This document shows, piece after piece, positions 41,134-49,867 of a DNA stretch of 64,000 nucleotides (positions are counted from its first letter, which is position 1; every line of letters begins with the position of its first letter). Origin of the DNA: Mycobacterium sp. 852002-50816_SCH5313054-b (lineage in GTDB: Bacteria; Actinomycetota; Actinomycetes; Mycobacteriales; Mycobacteriaceae); NCBI RefSeq assembly GCF_001667185.1, contig NZ_LZIC01000050.1, positions 26,977-90,976 on the forward strand. Direction: 5' to 3'. The notes under the pieces are model-generated. The model searched no databases. It had not been told where the DNA came from and was given only the letters and a program-made list of their open reading frames with translations. The translations under genes were made by a program, and so were the position numbers.

Positions 41134-42929
41134 TCCCCGACGGGTGACTGCGTTGGCGTGTGCAGTCTGTCCAGGGTCTTGCCCTTACCCAGGTACATGT
41201 GCACACCGCACGGCAGGCACGGATCGAAGCTGCGGACCGTGCGCATGACGTCGATGCCCTTGAAGTTGTCCCGGCCGTTCTCCTCGAAGATCGGCTGGCC
41301 CTGCACCGCGTCCTCGTAGGGTCCCGGCGTGCCGTAGCTGTCGCGCGGGTTGGCGTTCCACGGCGTGGGCGGGTACGGGTGGTAATTGGCGATCTTGCCG
41401 TCCCGGATCACCAGGTGGTGGCTGAGCACGCCGCGCACCGCCTCGGTGAAGCCGCAACCGATGGCCTCGTCGGGCACCTCGAAGCGCTCCCACGTCTTGG
41501 TGCGCCCGGCGCGGATCTCCTCGAGCGCCTTCTCGGCGAAGTGCAGCGCGCTCGCCGCCGCGTAGGCCTGGAAGTAGGTGCGCGCCCGGTCGCGTTCGAT
41601 CGTGTTGCTGCCGTACTTGGGCACCTTCCACTCGAACTCCACCGGCCCCTTCAGCGCGGTCTTCGGGAGGTTGATCTTGACGCTGTTGCCGGTGGCCTTG
41701 ACGTAGCCGATGTCGACCAGCCCGGCGAGCGCCGTCGACCACAGCCGCGCCAGCGGCCCGCCGCCGGTGTCCAGCGCCAGGTGATCCTGGCCGTCGAACC
41801 AGCGCGGCGACATCACCCAGCTGTACTTGCCGCCTTCCAAATCGCGCTTCTGCGGGTGCGGGTTGGTGTGCTGGTTCCACGGGTGCCGCCGGTCCACCGC
41901 GTTGCCCAGCGGATCGGTCTTGACGAACATCTCCTGATCGGTCCAGTCGTCGTAATACGAACTGCCCAAAAGGATTCGGATGCCGAGGTTGATGTCCACC
42001 AGCGAGTGGGTGACCAGCTTGCCGTCGACCACCACGCCCGGGGTGACGAACATCGCGTTACCCCAGCGCTCCATGTCCTTGTATTCGAAGTTGCACACCT
42101 CGGGGTCCTGGAAGGAGCCCCAGCAGCCGAGCAGGGTCCGGCGCAGCCCGACCTTCTCGTAGCCGGGCAGCGCGTCGTAGAAGAAGTCGAACAGGTCGTC
42201 GTGCATCGGCACGACCTTCTTCATGAACTCGACGTAGCGCATCAGCCGCGTCATGTAGTCCGTCATCAGCTGGATGGTGGCGACGGTCCCGACTCCGCCG
42301 GGGTACAGCGTGGACGGGTGCACGTGGCGGCCCTCCATGAGGCAGAACATCTCTCGCGTCCAGCGGCTGACCACCAGCGCCTCGCGGTAGAACTCGCCGC
42401 TGAAGGGGTTGAGCGAGCGCATGATGTCCGCGATCGTCCGATAGCCGTGCGCGCCGGCCTGCGGCGCCGGGGTTTTCTCCGCCAGCGCGAGCACGCTGGG
42501 GTTGGTCTCGGAGACCATCTTTTCGCAGAAGTCCACGCCGACCAGGTTCTCCTGGAAGATGTTGTGGTCGAACATGTATTCCGCGGCCTCGCCGAGGTTG
42601 ACGATCCACTCACCGAGATGCGGCGGCTTGACCCCGTAGGCCATGTTCTGCGCGTAGCACGAGCAGGTGGCGTGGTTGTCGCCGCAGATGCCGCAGATGC
42701 GGCTGGTGATGAAGTGGGCGTCGCGGGGGTCCTTGCCCTTCATGAAGATCGAGTAGCCGCGGAAGATCGACGAGGTGCTGTGGCACTCGACGACCTCCTT
42801 GTTCTCGAAGTCGATCTTGGTGTAAATGCCGAGGCTGCCCACGATCCGGGTGATCGGGTCCCACGCCATGTCGACGAGTTGGCCGGGCTCGCGCTTCGCG
42901 GTGGTCGGCTCGGGCACGATAGTTGTCAT
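41130..42929 (-). CDS. hhyL: High-affinity [NiFe]-hydrogenase large subunit, group 1h
   Basis: 599-residue catalytic subunit holding the NiFe(CN)2CO site; oxidises H2, including trace atmospheric H2, and feeds electrons to the respiratory chain. The L1 motif is RICGICGDNHATC (Cys79, Cys82) and the L2 motif is SFDPCLPCGVH (Cys571, Cys574). Flanking residues such as EYMFDHNIFQENLVGVDFCE are diagnostic of group 1h. About 22 residues follow the L2 histidine and should be removed by the HyaD-type protease at 36956-37441. The ATG at 42929 has GGAG upstream. Confidence 0.96.
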   Translation of the reverse strand: MTTIVPEPTTAKREPGQLVDMAWDPITRIVGSLGIYTKIDFENKEVVECHSTSSIFRGYSIFMKGKDPRDAHFITSRICGICGDNHATCSCYAQNMAYGVKPPHLGEWIVNLGEAAEYMFDHNIFQENLVGVDFCEKMVSETNPSVLALAEKTPAPQAGAHGYRTIADIMRSLNPFSGEFYREALVVSRWTREMFCLMEGRHVHPSTLYPGGVGTVATIQLMTDYMTRLMRYVEFMKKVVPMHDDLFDFFYDALPGYEKVGLRRTLLGCWGSFQDPEVCNFEYKDMERWGNAMFVTPGVVVDGKLVTHSLVDINLGIRILLGSSYYDDWTDQEMFVKTDPLGNAVDRRHPWNQHTNPHPQKRDLEGGKYSWVMSPRWFDGQDHLALDTGGGPLARLWSTALAGLVDIGYVKATGNSVKINLPKTALKGPVEFEWKVPKYGSNTIERDRARTYFQAYAAASALHFAEKALEEIRAGRTKTWERFEVPDEAIGCGFTEAVRGVLSHHLVIRDGKIANYHPYPPTPWNANPRDSYGTPGPYEDAVQGQPIFEENGRDNFKGIDVMRTVRSFDPCLPCGVHMYLGKGKTLDRLHTPTQSPVGE

Positions 42930-42966
42930 CGCAGTGTCTCCGTCTGAAGTGAGGAGAACCGCGCCG

Positions 42967-42979
42967 ACCTGGTAGCGAA

Positions 42980-42988
<9 letters not shown>
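42967..42988 (-). other. Intercistronic hairpin at the hhyS stop codon
   Basis: Perfect nine-base stem ACCTGGTAG / CTACCAGGT around a four-base loop that reads UUCG in the minus-strand RNA. The hhyS stop codon lies in the 5' arm as transcribed, and hhyL starts 38 bases further on. UUCG loops make very stable hairpins. No U tract follows, so an mRNA-stability or processing element is more likely than a terminator. Confidence 0.55.
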
Positions 42989-44035
<1,047 letters not shown>

Positions 44036-44117
44036 GACGCAGCTTTCCGGAGCCGGGCTGGAGTGCTCCTACGCTGCCGGAGTCGACCGTCGGCCCACTT
44101 GCGCAGCGCTGTTTTTG

Positions 44118-44146
44118 GGTCTACTCCCGCCGCACACGCTTGTCAA
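44118..44146 (-). promoter_or_regulatory. Candidate hhyS promoter
   Basis: On the minus strand TTGACA (44146-44141), a 17-base spacer, then TAGACC (44123-44118). The -35 is a perfect match and the -10 differs from TANNNT at its last base. Predicted start near 44111, leaving a leader of about 75 bases before hhyS. Confidence 0.5.
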
Positions 44147-44296
44147 CGTTGGTCAGTTTGCTGGAGGGTGTACAGGTGTTCCACAGGTGCCAAATATCCT
44201 TGTTCACCGTTGCCCCACAAAGGATTTCGATGTCGTAGCGGGACGCCGTCCCAACCCGTGAGCAAGCCTAATGAGAGGGCCGGTTTTCCCTCGCCA

Positions 44297-44311
44297 TGCG
44301 AGTTGTTCGCA
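44297..44311. promoter_or_regulatory. Nur-box-like dyad 1 upstream of hhyS
   Basis: Reads TGCGA-GTTGT-TCGCA, a perfect 5-5-5 dyad close to the Streptomyces Nur consensus tGCaa-N5-ttGCA (from memory). It is 26 bases, centre to centre, from dyad 2, about two and a half helical turns. Confidence 0.5.
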
Positions 44312-44322
44312 AGTTGCTGCCA

Positions 44323-44337
44323 TGCGAACAATTTGCA
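44323..44337. promoter_or_regulatory. Nur-box-like dyad 2 upstream of hhyS
   Basis: Reads TGCGA-ACAAT-TTGCA, nearly symmetrical, with one half identical to the Nur consensus half-site. It lies nine bases beyond the hypB stop codon. Together with dyad 1 and the site at 46773 it suggests a shared metal-responsive repressor. Confidence 0.5.
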
Positions 44338-44345
44338 TCAGCAGC

Positions 44346-45107
44346 TCAGGCGTCGGAGCCCGTGGCGAATCGCCGCAGCCACCCGAGCCAGGCGCCCATG
44401 CCGGCGCCGCTGCGGGCGCTGACCGGCAGGATCTCCGCCGCGGCGTTGACCTCGCGAACGTGCGCGATGTACGAGTCGACGTCGACGTCGAGGTAGGGCA
44501 CCAAATCAATTTTGTTGAGCAGCACCACATCCACCGATCGGAACATCACCGGGTACTTCAGCGGCTTGTCCTCGCCCTCGGTCATCGAGTAGACCATGGC
44601 CTTGGCGTGCTCGCCGACGTCGAACTCCGCCGGGCAGACCAGGTTGCCGACGTTCTCGATGATCACCAGGTCGAGGCTCGGCAGGTCGAGGCCCGGCAGC
44701 GCGCGATTGACCATGGGCGCGTCGAGGTGGCATTCGCCGCCAAACCCGTTGCTGGTGTTCAGCAGTGACACCTGGGCGCCGCGCCCGCTGAGCTTGGCCG
44801 CATCCAGGTCGGTGGCGATGTCGCCCTCGATCACACCGATCGCGAATTCACCGGCGAGCTCGTCGAGCGTTGCCTGCAGGATGGTCGTCTTCCCGGATCC
44901 CGGCGAACTCATCAGGTTCAGCGTGCGGATCCCGTTGCTCTCGAAAGCCGCGCGGTTGGCGTCGGCGAGAACGTCGTTCTCGGCGAAGATCGCCTCCAGC
45001 ACGTCGATGCGCTGCTTGCCCGTCCGGTAGGAGCTGTGGTCGCCGTGCCCAGGGTCGGGGTCGTGGGTGTGCACGGTGCCGTCGTCGTGCCGATGAAATC
45101 TGCCCAT
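44346..45107 (-). CDS. hypB: Nickel-inserting GTPase HypB
   Basis: 253-residue GTPase that delivers nickel to the large subunit with HypA. The N-terminus is histidine-rich (FHRHDDGTVHTHDPDPGHGD, residues 4-23), which in other HypB proteins stores nickel. The P-loop is SSPGSGKTT with Lys73, followed by EGDIATDLDA, VIIENVGNLVCPAEFD with the metal-binding Cys, and the guanine-specificity LLNKIDLVPY. Start at 45107. It follows hypA after a 161-base gap that contains a palindromic repeat. Confidence 0.95.
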   Translation of the reverse strand: MGRFHRHDDGTVHTHDPDPGHGDHSSYRTGKQRIDVLEAIFAENDVLADANRAAFESNGIRTLNLMSSPGSGKTTILQATLDELAGEFAIGVIEGDIATDLDAAKLSGRGAQVSLLNTSNGFGGECHLDAPMVNRALPGLDLPSLDLVIIENVGNLVCPAEFDVGEHAKAMVYSMTEGEDKPLKYPVMFRSVDVVLLNKIDLVPYLDVDVDSYIAHVREVNAAAEILPVSARSGAGMGAWLGWLRRFATGSDA

Positions 45108-45166
45108 CACCCGGTCCGTTCGCGTGGTGCTATGGCCAAATCTTAATGCGCGGCGCAACCCAGCCG

Positions 45167-45224
45167 GCGAGCGTGCATTGCGCGACGCGTTCTCGGCGTG
45201 TTGCGTCGTGGATTGCACGCTCGC
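45167..45224. repeat. 58-bp palindromic element between hypA and hypB
   Basis: Perfect 11-bp outer arms GCGAGCGTGCA (45167-45177) and TGCACGCTCGC (45214-45224), with inner arms CGACGC and GCGTCG. The arms share GTGCA and a GCGA end with the element at 11461. In the hypAB transcript it would form a long hairpin between the two cistrons. Confidence 0.75.
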
Positions 45225-45268
45225 GGAAGCGGGGAAAGTTCCTGTGCCCGCGGCGCTTTGGGCGTCTG

Positions 45269-45604
45269 CTAGGAAACGTCCAACGACGTCACCAGGAATT
45301 CGTTGCCGCGCAGCACCTCGACGTCGGTGCTGTCGCACTGCGGGCACCAGATCGACCAGGCCGACGTGATCTCGGATCGGCGGCCGCACGCACGGCAGCG
45401 CACCTCGGCGGTGACGCACTCGAGCTCCAGCTCGGCGTCCGGCATGTCCTCGGAGTCGCGGACCAGCGTCCAGCAGAACGACAGCGACTCGGGCACCACC
45501 TGGCGCAGCGCGCCGATCCGCACGCGCACCACGTCGACGTGCCGCCCGTCGGCATGCGTCTTGACGACGCCGGCGATGGCCTCGCACAAGGACAGCTCGT
45601 GCAT
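45269..45604 (-). CDS. hypA: Nickel metallochaperone HypA
   Basis: 111-residue nickel and zinc protein. The nickel ligand His2 is in the standard start MHELSLCEAI, and the structural zinc site has Cys70/Cys73 (CRAC) and Cys87/Cys90 (CPQC). It follows nicT by 26 bases and precedes hypB, giving a nickel uptake and delivery operon nicT-hypA-hypB. The start is ATG at 45604. Confidence 0.95.
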   Translation of the reverse strand: MHELSLCEAIAGVVKTHADGRHVDVVRVRIGALRQVVPESLSFCWTLVRDSEDMPDAELELECVTAEVRCRACGRRSEITSAWSIWCPQCDSTDVEVLRGNEFLVTSLDVS

Positions 45605-45630
45605 GGCCCTTTTCTACACCGATTTGCCCG

Positions 45631-46740
45631 TCAGCTCTGGGCCGAACTCCACTTTTCCTCGATGCGCGCGTAGCGCCAGACGAGCAGGGCGACCGCCCAG
45701 GTCGCGACGAAGATGCCGACGACGACGAAGCCGACGGTGTTGAGGTCGAGGTCGTCCAGCCATCGCCAGAACGGACCGCGCCAGCCCAGTTGGCCCGCGA
45801 ACAGGCCGAGCAGTTCGACGGTCCCGATCAGCAGGGCGACGGCCACCGACAGCCCGGTGATGGTGATGTTGTAGTAGATCTTGCGCACCGGGCTGGCGAA
45901 GGCCCAGCCGTAGGCGAAGTTCATGAACGAGCCGTCGATGGTGTCCAGCAGGCACATGCCGGCGGTGAACAGCACCGGCAGGCACAGGATGGCGTACCAC
46001 GGCAGCCCGGCCGCGGCGCTGGTTCCCGCCAAGACCAGCAGCGCGATCTCGGTGGCGGTGTCGAACCCCAGCCCGAACAACAGCCCGACCGGGTACAGGT
46101 GCCAGGACCTGGTGATCGACTGGGTGAACCGCCCGAGGAATCGGTTGATCAGCCCGCGGTTCTGCAAATGCCGTTCGAGTTCGGTTTCGTCGTACTCGCC
46201 GCGGCGCAGCCGCTGGAACACGCGCAGGATGCCGACCAGGACGATGACGTTGAGGATGGCGATGAGATACAGGAACACCCCGGAGACGCTGGTGCCGATG
46301 AGCCCGGTGTAGTGATGCAGCGCCGAGGAGTCGTCCTCGACCGGCCCGACGGCGGCCCGGACCCCCGTTGCCAGCAGCAGCGCCAGCGCGAAGACGACCG
46401 TGGAGTGGCCCAGTGAGAAGAAGAACCCGACGGCCAGCGGGCGCTGCCCGTCGCTCATCAGCTTGCGGGTGGTGTTGTCGATGGCGGCGATGTGGTCGGC
46501 GTCGAAGGCGTGCCGCATGCCCAGGGTGTAGGCCGTCAGCCCGACGCCGACGCCAAACGCCTTGCCGCCGAAGCTGAATCGCTCCGGGTCCACGATCACC
46601 ACCAGGGTGATCCAGCCGACGAGGTGCAGGGCGGCGATCACCGCCACCATCGATCCCAGCCGCCACCACTCCGCCGGCGCCAAAGCGCCCCGAATCTTGG
46701 TCAGTCGTGATGGCCGCCAGTCCAACTCAGTGCTGGCCAC
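45631..46740 (-). CDS. nicT: NiCoT-family nickel/cobalt permease NicT
   Basis: 369-residue eight-helix permease importing Ni2+ (perhaps Co2+). Signature motifs: RHAFDADHIAAIDNTTR in helix II, LGHSTVVF, LGFDTATEIALL and GMCLLDTIDGSFMNFAYGWA. It closely resembles M. tuberculosis NicT (Rv2856), where no hydrogenase cluster adjoins it. I chose GTG at 46740: its predicted promoter (TTGCAT, 18 bases, TAATGT) would start transcription at or next to this codon, giving a leaderless mRNA. A Nur-box-like site overlaps the -35. Confidence 0.94.
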   Translation of the reverse strand: MASTELDWRPSRLTKIRGALAPAEWWRLGSMVAVIAALHLVGWITLVVIVDPERFSFGGKAFGVGVGLTAYTLGMRHAFDADHIAAIDNTTRKLMSDGQRPLAVGFFFSLGHSTVVFALALLLATGVRAAVGPVEDDSSALHHYTGLIGTSVSGVFLYLIAILNVIVLVGILRVFQRLRRGEYDETELERHLQNRGLINRFLGRFTQSITRSWHLYPVGLLFGLGFDTATEIALLVLAGTSAAAGLPWYAILCLPVLFTAGMCLLDTIDGSFMNFAYGWAFASPVRKIYYNITITGLSVAVALLIGTVELLGLFAGQLGWRGPFWRWLDDLDLNTVGFVVVGIFVATWAVALLVWRYARIEEKWSSAQS

Positions 46741-46747
46741 TGACACG

Positions 46748-46777
46748 ACATTAGGGGCGGCCGCGCGCCAAATGCAA
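46748..46777 (-). promoter_or_regulatory. Candidate nicT promoter
   Basis: On the minus strand TTGCAT (46777-46772), 18 bases, TAATGT (46753-46748). The start point would fall at about 46741, beside the GTG of nicT. The -35 hexamer overlaps one half of the Nur-box-like dyad at 46773-46787, the layout expected for repression. Confidence 0.55.
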
Positions 46778-46787
46778 GTGGATCGCA
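46773..46787. promoter_or_regulatory. Nur-box-like dyad between nicT and the Fur-family gene
   Basis: Reads TGCAA-GTGGA-TCGCA: a 5-5-5 dyad whose left half is identical to the Streptomyces Nur consensus (tGCaa-N5-ttGCA, from memory). It overlaps the -35 of the candidate nicT promoter and lies 78 bases before the GTG of the Fur-family gene. Confidence 0.55.
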
Positions 46788-46864
46788 GGAACCGACCGGG
46801 GCTCGCCGGCACCGAGTTGGGCCGAAGACTGGCGATCCCGGGTATCGGGCGCGACACTGAACGG

Positions 46865-47341
46865 GTGAGTTCCAAGGCCCCGGTGCTGGACCCGGCCGTC
46901 ACCGCACGGATCGGTGACATGCTTCGGGCCCACGGGTTGCGGCGGATGGCGTCGCGGATCCAGGTGCTGGCGGTCCTCGAGCCGGTCAACGGGCACCTGC
47001 CGGTGGCGGAGATCCACCAGCGGGTGCGCGCCTGCCTGCCGCCGGGCAGCCAGCCGCCCGACGTCGCGACCATCTACCGCACCGTGACCACCCTGGTCGA
47101 TCAGGGGGTGCTGCACGCGCTGACCCTCGACGGCGGCGTCGCCACCTACGGGCTGGCCACCGCGCCGCACCACCACGCGGTGTGCACGCAGTGCGGCTCG
47201 ATCATCGAGGTGCCCGCCGGCCAGCTGACCTCGGCGTTGGAGCACGCGATGGCGGGCAGCTCGTTCGCGCTGTCCGATGCGGCCGGCCTGACGCTGCGCG
47301 GCCTGTGCCCGCAGTGCCAGGAGTCAGCGCAGGCTCAGTAG
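46865..47341 (+). CDS. Fur-family metalloregulator, probably nickel-responsive (Nur-like)
   Basis: 158-residue Fur-superfamily repressor. An N-terminal winged helix (LRAHGLRRMASRIQVLAVLE, DVATIYRTVTTLVDQGVLHA) is followed by the metal-binding dimer domain with APHHHAVCTQCGSI and CPQC, giving two CxxC zinc pairs and a His cluster. It is divergent from nicT, and 5-5-5 dyads resembling the actinobacterial Nur box lie at nicT and hhyS, so nickel is the likely signal. Zinc (Zur) or iron (Fur) specificity is not excluded by sequence alone. Start is GTG at 46865. The stop falls in the first unit of a tandem repeat. Confidence 0.8.
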   Translation: MSSKAPVLDPAVTARIGDMLRAHGLRRMASRIQVLAVLEPVNGHLPVAEIHQRVRACLPPGSQPPDVATIYRTVTTLVDQGVLHALTLDGGVATYGLATAPHHHAVCTQCGSIIEVPAGQLTSALEHAMAGSSFALSDAAGLTLRGLCPQCQESAQAQ

Positions 47342-47376
47342 TCAGCGCAGGCTCAGTAGTCAGCGCAGGCTCAGTA
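47323..47376. repeat. Perfect 3 x 18-bp tandem repeat at a convergent gene junction
   Basis: Three identical copies of an 18-base unit (GTCAGCGCAGGCTCAGTA) at 47323-47340, 47341-47358 and 47359-47376. Copy 1 encodes the C-terminus of the Fur-family protein (SAQAQ) and most of its stop codon; copy 3, read on the other strand, encodes the end of Mtr (LSLR-stop). The middle copy is non-coding spacer. Confidence 0.9.
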
Positions 47377-48739
47377 GGGCGTTCTCGACCACCTCGGGCA
47401 GTGCCGGATGAATCCAGTACTGGCCGCGCGCCATCTCCGTGGCGGTCAGCCCGAAACTCATCGCCTGGATCAGCGGCTGGATGATCGATGACGCCTGGTG
47501 CCCCATGATGTGGGCGCCCAGCAGGCACCCGCTGTTGCGTTCGGCGATGAGTTTGACGATGCCGGTGGTGTCTTCCATCGCCCAGCCGTAGGCGACGTCG
47601 CCGTAGTCCTGGACGGCGACCGAGATGTCGAATCCGCGTGCGATGGCCTGGTTTTCGGTGAGGCCGACGGTCGCCAGCTGGGGATCGGTGAACACCGCCG
47701 ACGGCACGAACCGGTGGTCGGTCACGGCCATCGACTCGGTGTCGTCCCAATCGCACAGCAGGTTGTGCTGCACGACGCGGGCCTCGTGGTTGGCGACGTG
47801 CTTGAGCTGGTACGGCGACGAGACGTCGCCGAGCGCGAAAACGCCGCGCGCCGAGGTGCGTTGGTATTCGTCGACCACCACCTGGCCGTTCTGGACATCG
47901 ATGCCGGCCTGTTCGGCGTCCAGCAGGTCCCCGTTGGGCAACCGGCCGGTCGCCACCAGCAGCAGATCGGCGTTCAGGGTGGAGCCGTCGTCGAGCTCCA
48001 GGGCGACGCCGTCGCCGCGGTTGGCGGCGCGCGCGACCATCCGGTGGGTGCGCAGCTCCCACTTGGCGGCCGCGATGCGGGTGAACCGCTCGCAGATGGT
48101 GTCGTCGAAGTGCCGCAGCAGCGTGGAGCCCCGGACGACCAGGGTGACCCGCACGCCGAGCGCGGAAAAGACATGCGCGAATTCCGTTGCCACAAAGCCG
48201 CTTCCGATGATCACCAGGTGCTTGGGCAATTCGGGGATGCGCATGATGGTGTCGCTGGTGTGGTAATGCACGTCGGACGCCAGGATCGTCGAGGGGATCA
48301 CCGGCCGCGAGCCCGCCGCGATCACCACCTGATCGGCGGTGAATTCTTCACCCGCGTCGGTGCGCAACAGGTAGCGCCCGTCGGGTTGAACCGGTCTGAA
48401 CCGCGTGTGTCGTTCGTACAGGTCGACGTTGGGCAACGAGCGCCGGTAGTCCTCGCCGCTCATCGAGACGGGGTCGATCCGGCCGAACACCCGCGAGACG
48501 ATCTCGTCCCAGCGCACGCCGTCGACGTGCGCGTCGATGCCGTAGCGGGCCGCGCCCCGGACGCCCGCCGCGACCTCGGCGGCGTAGACGAACATCTTCG
48601 TCGGGATGCACCCGACGTTGAGGCAGGTGCCGCCGAACGTGCCCTGCTCGCAGATGGCCGTGCGCTTGCCGGCGTAGCGATCGTCGAGAATGGTGTTGCC
48701 CGAACCGGTTCCGATGATGGCGATGTCGTAGGTTTCCAT
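47360..48739 (-). CDS. mtr: Mycothione reductase
   Basis: 459-residue FAD disulfide reductase that uses NADPH to reduce oxidised mycothiol, the actinobacterial thiol buffer; cytoplasmic homodimer. The FAD motif is IIGTGSGN near the N-terminus, the redox pair is in GGTCLNVGCIPTK (about residues 39-44), the NADPH site is VIIGSGFVATEFAHVFSALG and the partner-subunit His-Glu lies in WIHPALPEVVENAL. It corresponds to Rv2855. Start is ATG at 48739. The stop codon lies in the third unit of the tandem repeat. Confidence 0.96.
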   Translation of the reverse strand: METYDIAIIGTGSGNTILDDRYAGKRTAICEQGTFGGTCLNVGCIPTKMFVYAAEVAAGVRGAARYGIDAHVDGVRWDEIVSRVFGRIDPVSMSGEDYRRSLPNVDLYERHTRFRPVQPDGRYLLRTDAGEEFTADQVVIAAGSRPVIPSTILASDVHYHTSDTIMRIPELPKHLVIIGSGFVATEFAHVFSALGVRVTLVVRGSTLLRHFDDTICERFTRIAAAKWELRTHRMVARAANRGDGVALELDDGSTLNADLLLVATGRLPNGDLLDAEQAGIDVQNGQVVVDEYQRTSARGVFALGDVSSPYQLKHVANHEARVVQHNLLCDWDDTESMAVTDHRFVPSAVFTDPQLATVGLTENQAIARGFDISVAVQDYGDVAYGWAMEDTTGIVKLIAERNSGCLLGAHIMGHQASSIIQPLIQAMSFGLTATEMARGQYWIHPALPEVVENALLSLR

Positions 48740-48748
48740 CCTGGGGCC

Positions 48749-49786
48749 TCAACCCTTCCCCGGGGAAGCCGACGCTTGGCTGTTTTCGCTGCCGAGGTAC
48801 TCGTCCAGCCACACGTCCAGGTGGCGGTAGGCCATCCGCCGCGGCTCGGGCAACGACAAGAACACGTCGTGTTTGGCGTCGGACACCGGGACGACCGTGG
48901 TGCGATTCCCGATGCAGCCGGCCCACCGTGCGATCTGGGTGACGTCGAGGACCGCGTCGCCGCGGTGCATGGATTCGGGGTCGTCGGATTCCCGCACGCT
49001 GTGATCCGACCGCAGGATCAGGGTCGGCACACCGACCTCGAGCCCCCGGTGCAGCCGGGTGTGGCCGCGGCGGATGGCGTGCAGCCAGCCGAACGTGATG
49101 GGAAAGCCGCCGACCGGTTTCCACTGCAGGTCGTAGTCGAACTCGCCGTGGTAGTCGCGGTGCAGCGTGGTGCCGTAGCCACCCTCGGTGGGGGGCCGGA
49201 CCACCCCTTTGGACCGCACCCGCGACAGGCCGGCGATCAGCGCCGAGGTCACCGAATGGCGCAGCAGCGCGGGGCCGTGCAGGTCCAGGAACGGGCTGTT
49301 GAGCACCAGCCCGCGGACGCCCGCGTGCGCCGCCGGATCGCGCCCGCGCAACCGGTCCAGCCACAGCGACACGATCAGCCCGCCGGAGGAGTGGCCGTAC
49401 ACGAGGACCTTGCTCCGTGAGCCGGTGCGCGCCTGCTCGGAGATGATCGACAAGGCGTATCCGAGTTCGGCATCGTAATGGGCGAGGTCGGTGATGAAGT
49501 GCGGGGTCTGGCCCTCGCGCCGCGACCGGCCGCACTTCTGTTGGTCCAGCGCGTAGAACGCAAACCCACGGGCGGCGAAGTGATCGGCCAGCGCGGTGTT
49601 GAAGAAGTAGTCGGTGTAGCCGTGCACGGCCAGCACCGCGTGGCGCTCGGCGCCGGTCGGCTCGCCGCGCCGGATCAGCGTTGCCGCGATGTCGCCCTCG
49701 CCGGCGGGATCGGGGCCGAGCGGGATGGTGCGCTGCCAATAGCCGGGCAGCACGTCGGGCACCCAGCCAGTCACCCCGCCAGTCAC
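48749..49786 (-). CDS. Alpha/beta hydrolase (Rv2854-like)
   Basis: 345-residue serine hydrolase resembling monoglyceride lipase or lysophospholipase types. Oxyanion-loop segment AVHGYTDYFFN, nucleophile elbow YGHSSGGLIV near residue 150, acidic residue in LRSDHSVRESDD and His in DAKHDVFLSLPE. The substrate is unknown; a lipid ester is likely. No signal peptide is seen. Start is GTG at 49786, with an in-frame GTG at 49774 as an alternative (the first codons repeat GTGACTGGC). It lies nine bases before mtr on the same strand and is divergent from mqo. Confidence 0.85.
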   Translation of the reverse strand: MTGGVTGWVPDVLPGYWQRTIPLGPDPAGEGDIAATLIRRGEPTGAERHAVLAVHGYTDYFFNTALADHFAARGFAFYALDQQKCGRSRREGQTPHFITDLAHYDAELGYALSIISEQARTGSRSKVLVYGHSSGGLIVSLWLDRLRGRDPAAHAGVRGLVLNSPFLDLHGPALLRHSVTSALIAGLSRVRSKGVVRPPTEGGYGTTLHRDYHGEFDYDLQWKPVGGFPITFGWLHAIRRGHTRLHRGLEVGVPTLILRSDHSVRESDDPESMHRGDAVLDVTQIARWAGCIGNRTTVVPVSDAKHDVFLSLPEPRRMAYRHLDVWLDEYLGSENSQASASPGKG

Positions 49787-49867
49787 GGGGCCAGCTTAAA
49801 GGTTTTGCTGGCCACGGGTGGGCCGGACGTCGCGAGTGCCCGAATCGCGTCGGGATAACCTGGGACG

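Larger units (their letters stand above)
44036..44345. other. hypB-hhyS intergenic control region
   Basis: 310 bases without a gene. From hypB towards hhyS on the minus strand it holds two Nur-box-like dyads (44337-44323 and 44311-44297) immediately after the hypB stop, about 150 bases of unremarkable sequence, and a good SigA-type promoter (44146-44118) whose start point would lie about 75 bases before the hhyS ATG. Bases 44190-44280 contain nothing I can interpret. Confidence 0.55.

Noticed and set aside
41160..42947. 595-codon open frame antisense to hhyL
   Set aside because: Shadow of hhyL, whose sequence is unmistakable on the other strand.
46741..46864. NiCo or cobalamin riboswitch upstream of nicT or the Fur-like gene
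   Set aside because: No conserved riboswitch core is visible, the nicT leader appears to be absent, and the space is too short for a cobalamin riboswitch.
47323..47376. CRISPR-like array
   Set aside because: The three 18-base units are directly adjacent with no spacers and no cas genes nearby; it is a simple tandem repeat.
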